A stretch of 64,000 nucleotides of DNA from Mucilaginibacter dorajii. GTDB lineage: Bacteria > Bacteroidota > Bacteroidia > Sphingobacteriales > Sphingobacteriaceae. The translations under genes and the position numbers were made by a program. Shown here piece after piece: positions 60,951 to 64,000 of the stretch; the stretch's first letter is position 1; the number at the start of each line of letters is the position of its first letter. The stretch spans positions 124,001-188,000 of the forward strand of contig NZ_JANTYS010000002.1 in the NCBI RefSeq assembly GCF_024808255.1, given 5' to 3'. The notes below the pieces were generated by a model. That model did no database searches and had not been told where the DNA came from. It worked only from the letters and a program-made list of their open reading frames with translations.

Positions 60951-61648
60951 TTTGATACCAGGCCCGATATTACGTTGATGCTGAGCGCCACTATGGCAGT
61001 GTTGAACGCGAAGGAGATCATCCCGTGAATCCAGGCCAGGCGGCGGATCTGCCTGCTGGAGATCTCGATATCCGATACCTGGAACGTCATCCCCAGTACA
61101 AAGGAAAAGTATACAAAATCCAGGTAGTCGGGTTCTGTTTCATCACCTGGGAACTGCAGGCCGCCTAACTGTTTCTTTTTGCCGTCGTCATCGGTATCGG
61201 TAGTATAAAACATGTGTGCGTAGCGCAGGGTAAAAATGGTGTGTACCAATGTCCACGAGGCTATAACAGATGCCATACCCAGCAAAACGTGCCCGGTTAC
61301 CACCTGTGGCGACAGTTGTTTTGATGATTTAAGCAGGAAAAATATAGCCAGCGTACTCACCAGCGAAGAGATCAGCACAAAAACAAATATCAGCGTACGG
61401 CTACTGTCTTCAATCCTGGCTATGGTACGTACCTCTTTGGGGTGCGAGGTAAGGATGATAATCCAATCCATAACAATGATAGATACCGCGAATGCTATCC
61501 AGGTAACCAGGATCAGGGCAGGTACGCTAAACCTGCCACCAACAAAGCAGAAAAGCACTACGGCGCTCACCGCCAACGAGATCAGTAAACGATGGTGGGT
61601 ATCTAACCGGAACCATATTTTGGATTTTACGCGCGGCTTTGCAGGCAT
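60947..61648 (-). CDS. DUF1345 membrane protein
   Basis: 233 residues with about five or six helices. Conserved stretches include ETEPDYLDFVYFSFVLGMTFQVSDIEISSRQIRRLAWIHGMISFAFNTAIVA, the DYxYxSFxxG-type block of this family, and an N-terminal helix LISLAVSAVVLFCFVG. Its function is unknown. It is a single gene on the minus strand with its 3' end overlapping the DUF72 gene by 4 bp. Confidence 0.87.
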   Translation of the reverse strand: MPAKPRVKSKIWFRLDTHHRLLISLAVSAVVLFCFVGGRFSVPALILVTWIAFAVSIIVMDWIIILTSHPKEVRTIARIEDSSRTLIFVFVLISSLVSTLAIFFLLKSSKQLSPQVVTGHVLLGMASVIASWTLVHTIFTLRYAHMFYTTDTDDDGKKKQLGGLQFPGDETEPDYLDFVYFSFVLGMTFQVSDIEISSRQIRRLAWIHGMISFAFNTAIVALSINVISGLVSN

Positions 61649-61721
61649 ATAAGGTTTATACTATGGTAAGTACAAGGTAAATATGGCAATCAATTATGTA
61701 GAAATGATGAATTGCAGCAAA

Positions 61722-61925
61722 TTAATCTTCTTCGTCCACTATCCAGGCTACGCGGCCAACCTGCCCGTCATCCAGCTGTACTTTAATGCCGCGGGAGTGA
61801 TAGGCCGCGCTGGTAAGTAAACGTTTCACAAAGCCACGGGTAAGCGTACCGCTCCGCTGGTCTTTCTTTAGTATAATATCAACCTCCAGGCCGGGGTATA
61901 TGTCGCTTCTGTTTTGTCCGTTCAT
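61722..61925 (-). CDS. ywbE: YwbE family protein
   Basis: 67 residues. The sequence reads MNGQNRSDIYPGLEVDIILK, then KRLLTSAAYHSRGIKVQL and ends VGRVAWIVDEED, the full pattern of the small YwbE family. It is soluble and acidic at the C-terminus and has no known function. It follows the HAD protein on the same strand by 31 bp and may be the third gene of the argH transcript. Confidence 0.9.
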   Translation of the reverse strand: MNGQNRSDIYPGLEVDIILKKDQRSGTLTRGFVKRLLTSAAYHSRGIKVQLDDGQVGRVAWIVDEED

Positions 61926-61956
61926 GTTTGGGATTACACTGATTTTTTTAGTGATT

Positions 61957-62421
61957 TCACCGATTATTTAATAAAATATTCAACGCCTTCTGTTTGACCT
62001 CTTTATCAATGCCTGTAAAAGGTTTTGTAGCAACCCACCTGTCCTTTATCGTATCAGAAAGATTGTTTATCGATGGATCATCATCAATAATAACATAGTT
62101 TTCATCACTATGTTTATCAACCCATTCTTTTATCTCTGTCGCCCTGTCGGGCATATCAGCAAGGGATATTGTTTCATTTAACTTGGTAATAGCTGGGATA
62201 TTTATTCCTCTCAACTTAAATATCTCATCCCATTTATCCAGGCCGAAAGTGATGCGGTGGGTTGTAGTTAAAACCACTGCCGCGTTTGTTACCGATATGA
62301 TATCTGCCAGGTTACCTACCGATTGTTTATTAAAAGCCATAAAGCCGTCAGCGTCCATATCCACCTTTTTCCATGATGGTTGCGTTACCAACACACCATC
62401 GATATCCAAAAGGATAATCAT
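61957..62421 (-). CDS. HAD-superfamily protein
   Basis: 154 residues from ATG 62421, 4 bp after the argH stop; a TTG start at 62433 would overlap argH. The first motif IILLDIDGVLV contains the DxDG of HAD enzymes, a later TTTHR would be motif II, and YVIIDDDPSINN fits the acidic motif IV. It could be a phosphatase. Its start and spacing suggest co-transcription with argH. No substrate can be proposed. Confidence 0.8.
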   Translation of the reverse strand: MIILLDIDGVLVTQPSWKKVDMDADGFMAFNKQSVGNLADIISVTNAAVVLTTTHRITFGLDKWDEIFKLRGINIPAITKLNETISLADMPDRATEIKEWVDKHSDENYVIIDDDPSINNLSDTIKDRWVATKPFTGIDKEVKQKALNILLNNR

Positions 62422-62425
62422 CGCT

Positions 62426-63760
62426 TTAGGCAACCAGTCCCTTTATCGCACCATCAACTTTGGCAAAATCAAAATTGCCAATCAGCTTATCAAATGCCGC
62501 GGTAATGTGGTCATTGCCCAGGTTGCCAATACTGCCTTCGTGGGTGTGGTTAACGGTTTTATCGGGGTTAAAATCGCCTTGCTCAATGGCCAGGCCAATT
62601 TGCTTGTAGGCATCGCGGAACGGCGTGCCGCTCAATACCATACGGTTAACCTCCTCTACGCTAAACAGGTAGGCGTATTTAGGGTCGGCCAGTATGTTGG
62701 CGTTAACGGTTATATTTTGCAGCATAAAGGTGCCCATGTGCAGGCAGTTCTTCAGGTCGGCAAAGGCGGGGAAAAGTAGTTCTTTAAGCAGTTGCAGCTC
62801 GCGGTGGTAACCCGATGGCAGGTTGGTGGTCATCATGGCTACATCGGTAGGCAAGGCCTGCAGGCGGTTACATTTGCCACGCATAATTTCCCAAACATCG
62901 GGGTTCTTTTTGTGGGGCATAATGCTGCTTCCGGTGGTCAGCGTATCCGGGTAGCTTACAAAGGCGAAGTTCTGGCTCAGGTAAAGGGCCTGATCCATAG
63001 CCATTTTGGCAAGCGTTGCTGCAATGCTCGATAATGCCTGCGCTATCACACGCTCGGTTTTACCGCGCCCCATCTGGGCGTATACCACATTATAGTTAAG
63101 GCTGTCAAAGCCCAACAATTCAGTTGTTAAAGTACGGTTTAAGGGGAACGACGAGCCATAACCGGCTGCTGAACCCAAGGGGTTTTTATTGGTGATCTTG
63201 TAAGCGGCCAATACCAGTTCCAGGTCATCGGCCAGGCTTTCGGCGTAGGCACCAAACCACAGACCGAATGACGATGGCATAGCCACCTGCAAATGTGTAT
63301 AGCCGGGCAGCAATACATCCTTATGCTGTTCGCTCAAGGAAATCAGCTGCCTAAACAGGGTTTCGGTTTCCTCAACTACCTGTTGCAACTGGTGGCGAAA
63401 AAACAGTTTCAGGTCAACAAGCACCTGATCGTTACGGGAGCGGCCCGAGTGGATCTTTTTGCCGGCATCGCCAATGCGCTGGGTAAGCAGCATTTCTACC
63501 TGCGAGTGTACGTCTTCTACCCCATCGTCAATGGTGAAACCGCCCTGCTCAATATCGGCATAAATGGCTTTCAGTTCGCGCTGTACCAGTTCAAGGTCGG
63601 CGGTATCCATCAGGCCGATGCTGTGCAGCATACGGCTATGGGCCAGCGAGCCCAACACATCAAAGGCAGCCATTTCCTGGTCGAATTCACGATCGCGGCC
63701 CACGGTAAAATTCTCAACCAGCTCATTAACGCTGGTAGTTTTTTGCCATAACTTACTCAT
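62426..63760 (-). CDS. argH: Argininosuccinate lyase
   Basis: About 444 residues from ATG 63760 (MSKLWQKT); the longer frame to 63811 is rejected because it adds an atypical leader. Family landmarks are FTVGRDREFDQEMAAFDVLGS, EDVHSQVEMLLTQRIGDAGKK, HSGRSRNDQVLVDLKLF, the signature GSSIMPHKKNPDVWE and PLGSAAGYGSSFPLNR. It splits argininosuccinate into arginine and fumarate. A HAD-family gene and YwbE follow closely; other arg genes are not in the window. Confidence 0.95.
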   Translation of the reverse strand: MSKLWQKTTSVNELVENFTVGRDREFDQEMAAFDVLGSLAHSRMLHSIGLMDTADLELVQRELKAIYADIEQGGFTIDDGVEDVHSQVEMLLTQRIGDAGKKIHSGRSRNDQVLVDLKLFFRHQLQQVVEETETLFRQLISLSEQHKDVLLPGYTHLQVAMPSSFGLWFGAYAESLADDLELVLAAYKITNKNPLGSAAGYGSSFPLNRTLTTELLGFDSLNYNVVYAQMGRGKTERVIAQALSSIAATLAKMAMDQALYLSQNFAFVSYPDTLTTGSSIMPHKKNPDVWEIMRGKCNRLQALPTDVAMMTTNLPSGYHRELQLLKELLFPAFADLKNCLHMGTFMLQNITVNANILADPKYAYLFSVEEVNRMVLSGTPFRDAYKQIGLAIEQGDFNPDKTVNHTHEGSIGNLGNDHITAAFDKLIGNFDFAKVDGAIKGLVA

Positions 63761-64000
63761 GCTGCAAAGATGTGGATTTAACAGCAAGTAGCAAGTATCC
63801 CGCGGCAACATTTTGAAGTAATAGCTTAGCCCAGCAGGCTTCTTTATGCCTCATAACCAGTAGGTGTTCCACCGGAACGGGTGGAACACCTAGTACGCTT
63901 TGGAACACGTTACCATTGATAATCAGATATTTACGATTTTAAAAAAACATCAACAATGGAACACTTTTATAGCTAATTATCAAATACTTAAGCCCTATTT
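63761..64000. other. 3' spacer with TGGAACAC repeats and a 13-bp hairpin
   Basis: TAGGTGTTCCACC and GGTGGAACACCTA form a perfect stem around a 6-nt loop (63861-63892). Further TGGAACAC copies follow near 63901 and 63957. No gene starts before the window ends. Confidence 0.5.

Overview
The window looks like chromosomal DNA from a soil or aquatic Bacteroidota of the family Sphingobacteriaceae, most like Mucilaginibacter or Pedobacter. I infer this from TonB receptors with carboxypeptidase-like N-termini, DUF5686 and DUF4369 proteins, the TAnnTTTG promoter box in front of several genes, a Bacteroidota-type sphingolipid cluster, and many short intergenic inverted repeats. No rRNA, tRNA, CRISPR array, prophage or transposase gene was seen. 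About 52 protein genes are supported. The first is cut by the left edge.

Layout. 1-4.2 kb: a TPR histidine kinase, a glutamate-synthase-like flavoprotein and a YceI protein with a 26-bp palindrome in its promoter. 4.6-9.3 kb: a probable metal-acquisition block (small Cys-motif protein, TonB receptor, PepSY membrane protein, heavy-metal-binding lipoprotein). 9.6-13.1 kb: a response regulator, a TlpA-like lipoprotein and gatB. 13.1-14.6 kb: a gene-poor stretch packed with repeats. 14.6-18.3 kb: alaS followed closely by an ADP-ribosyltransferase-like protein and a coupled small helical protein. 18.7-24.8 kb: a lipoprotein, a MerR regulator, comEC, a secreted protein and an LTA-synthase-like enzyme. 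25.3-28.5 kb: a tight operon of CDF transporter, NUDIX, bioA and a diiron ferritin-like protein. 28.6-36.9 kb: an aminotransferase, a beta-barrel protein and a TolC/adaptor/RND efflux operon.

37.2-47.9 kb is the most coherent region: serine palmitoyltransferase, a GNAT protein (candidate bacterial ceramide synthase), an NAD-dependent reductase (candidate CerR), myo-inositol-phosphate synthase, a DUF5686 outer-membrane protein, a CDP-alcohol phosphatidyltransferase, a fatty-acid-hydroxylase-family enzyme and an AUR1-like PAP2 protein. Together they read as a nearly complete route from serine and acyl donor to hydroxylated inositol-phosphoryl-ceramide.

48-64 kb holds single genes and short operons: a TPR protein split at an A9 tract, a CAP protein, a ChbG-like deacetylase, an MBL hydrolase, a BLUF photoreceptor, an alpha/beta-hydrolase plus SGNH fusion, a GH5 glycosidase, an AraC regulator, a PEBP protein, a secreted amidase, DUF72, DUF1345, and argH with a HAD protein and YwbE.

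The strongest leads are the sphingolipid/inositol cluster, the ADP-ribosyltransferase pair behind alaS, the diiron protein coupled to bioA, homopolymer and heptamer tracts inside genes, and several repeat families with perfect inverted ends. All functions are read from motifs and context; no database search was run.
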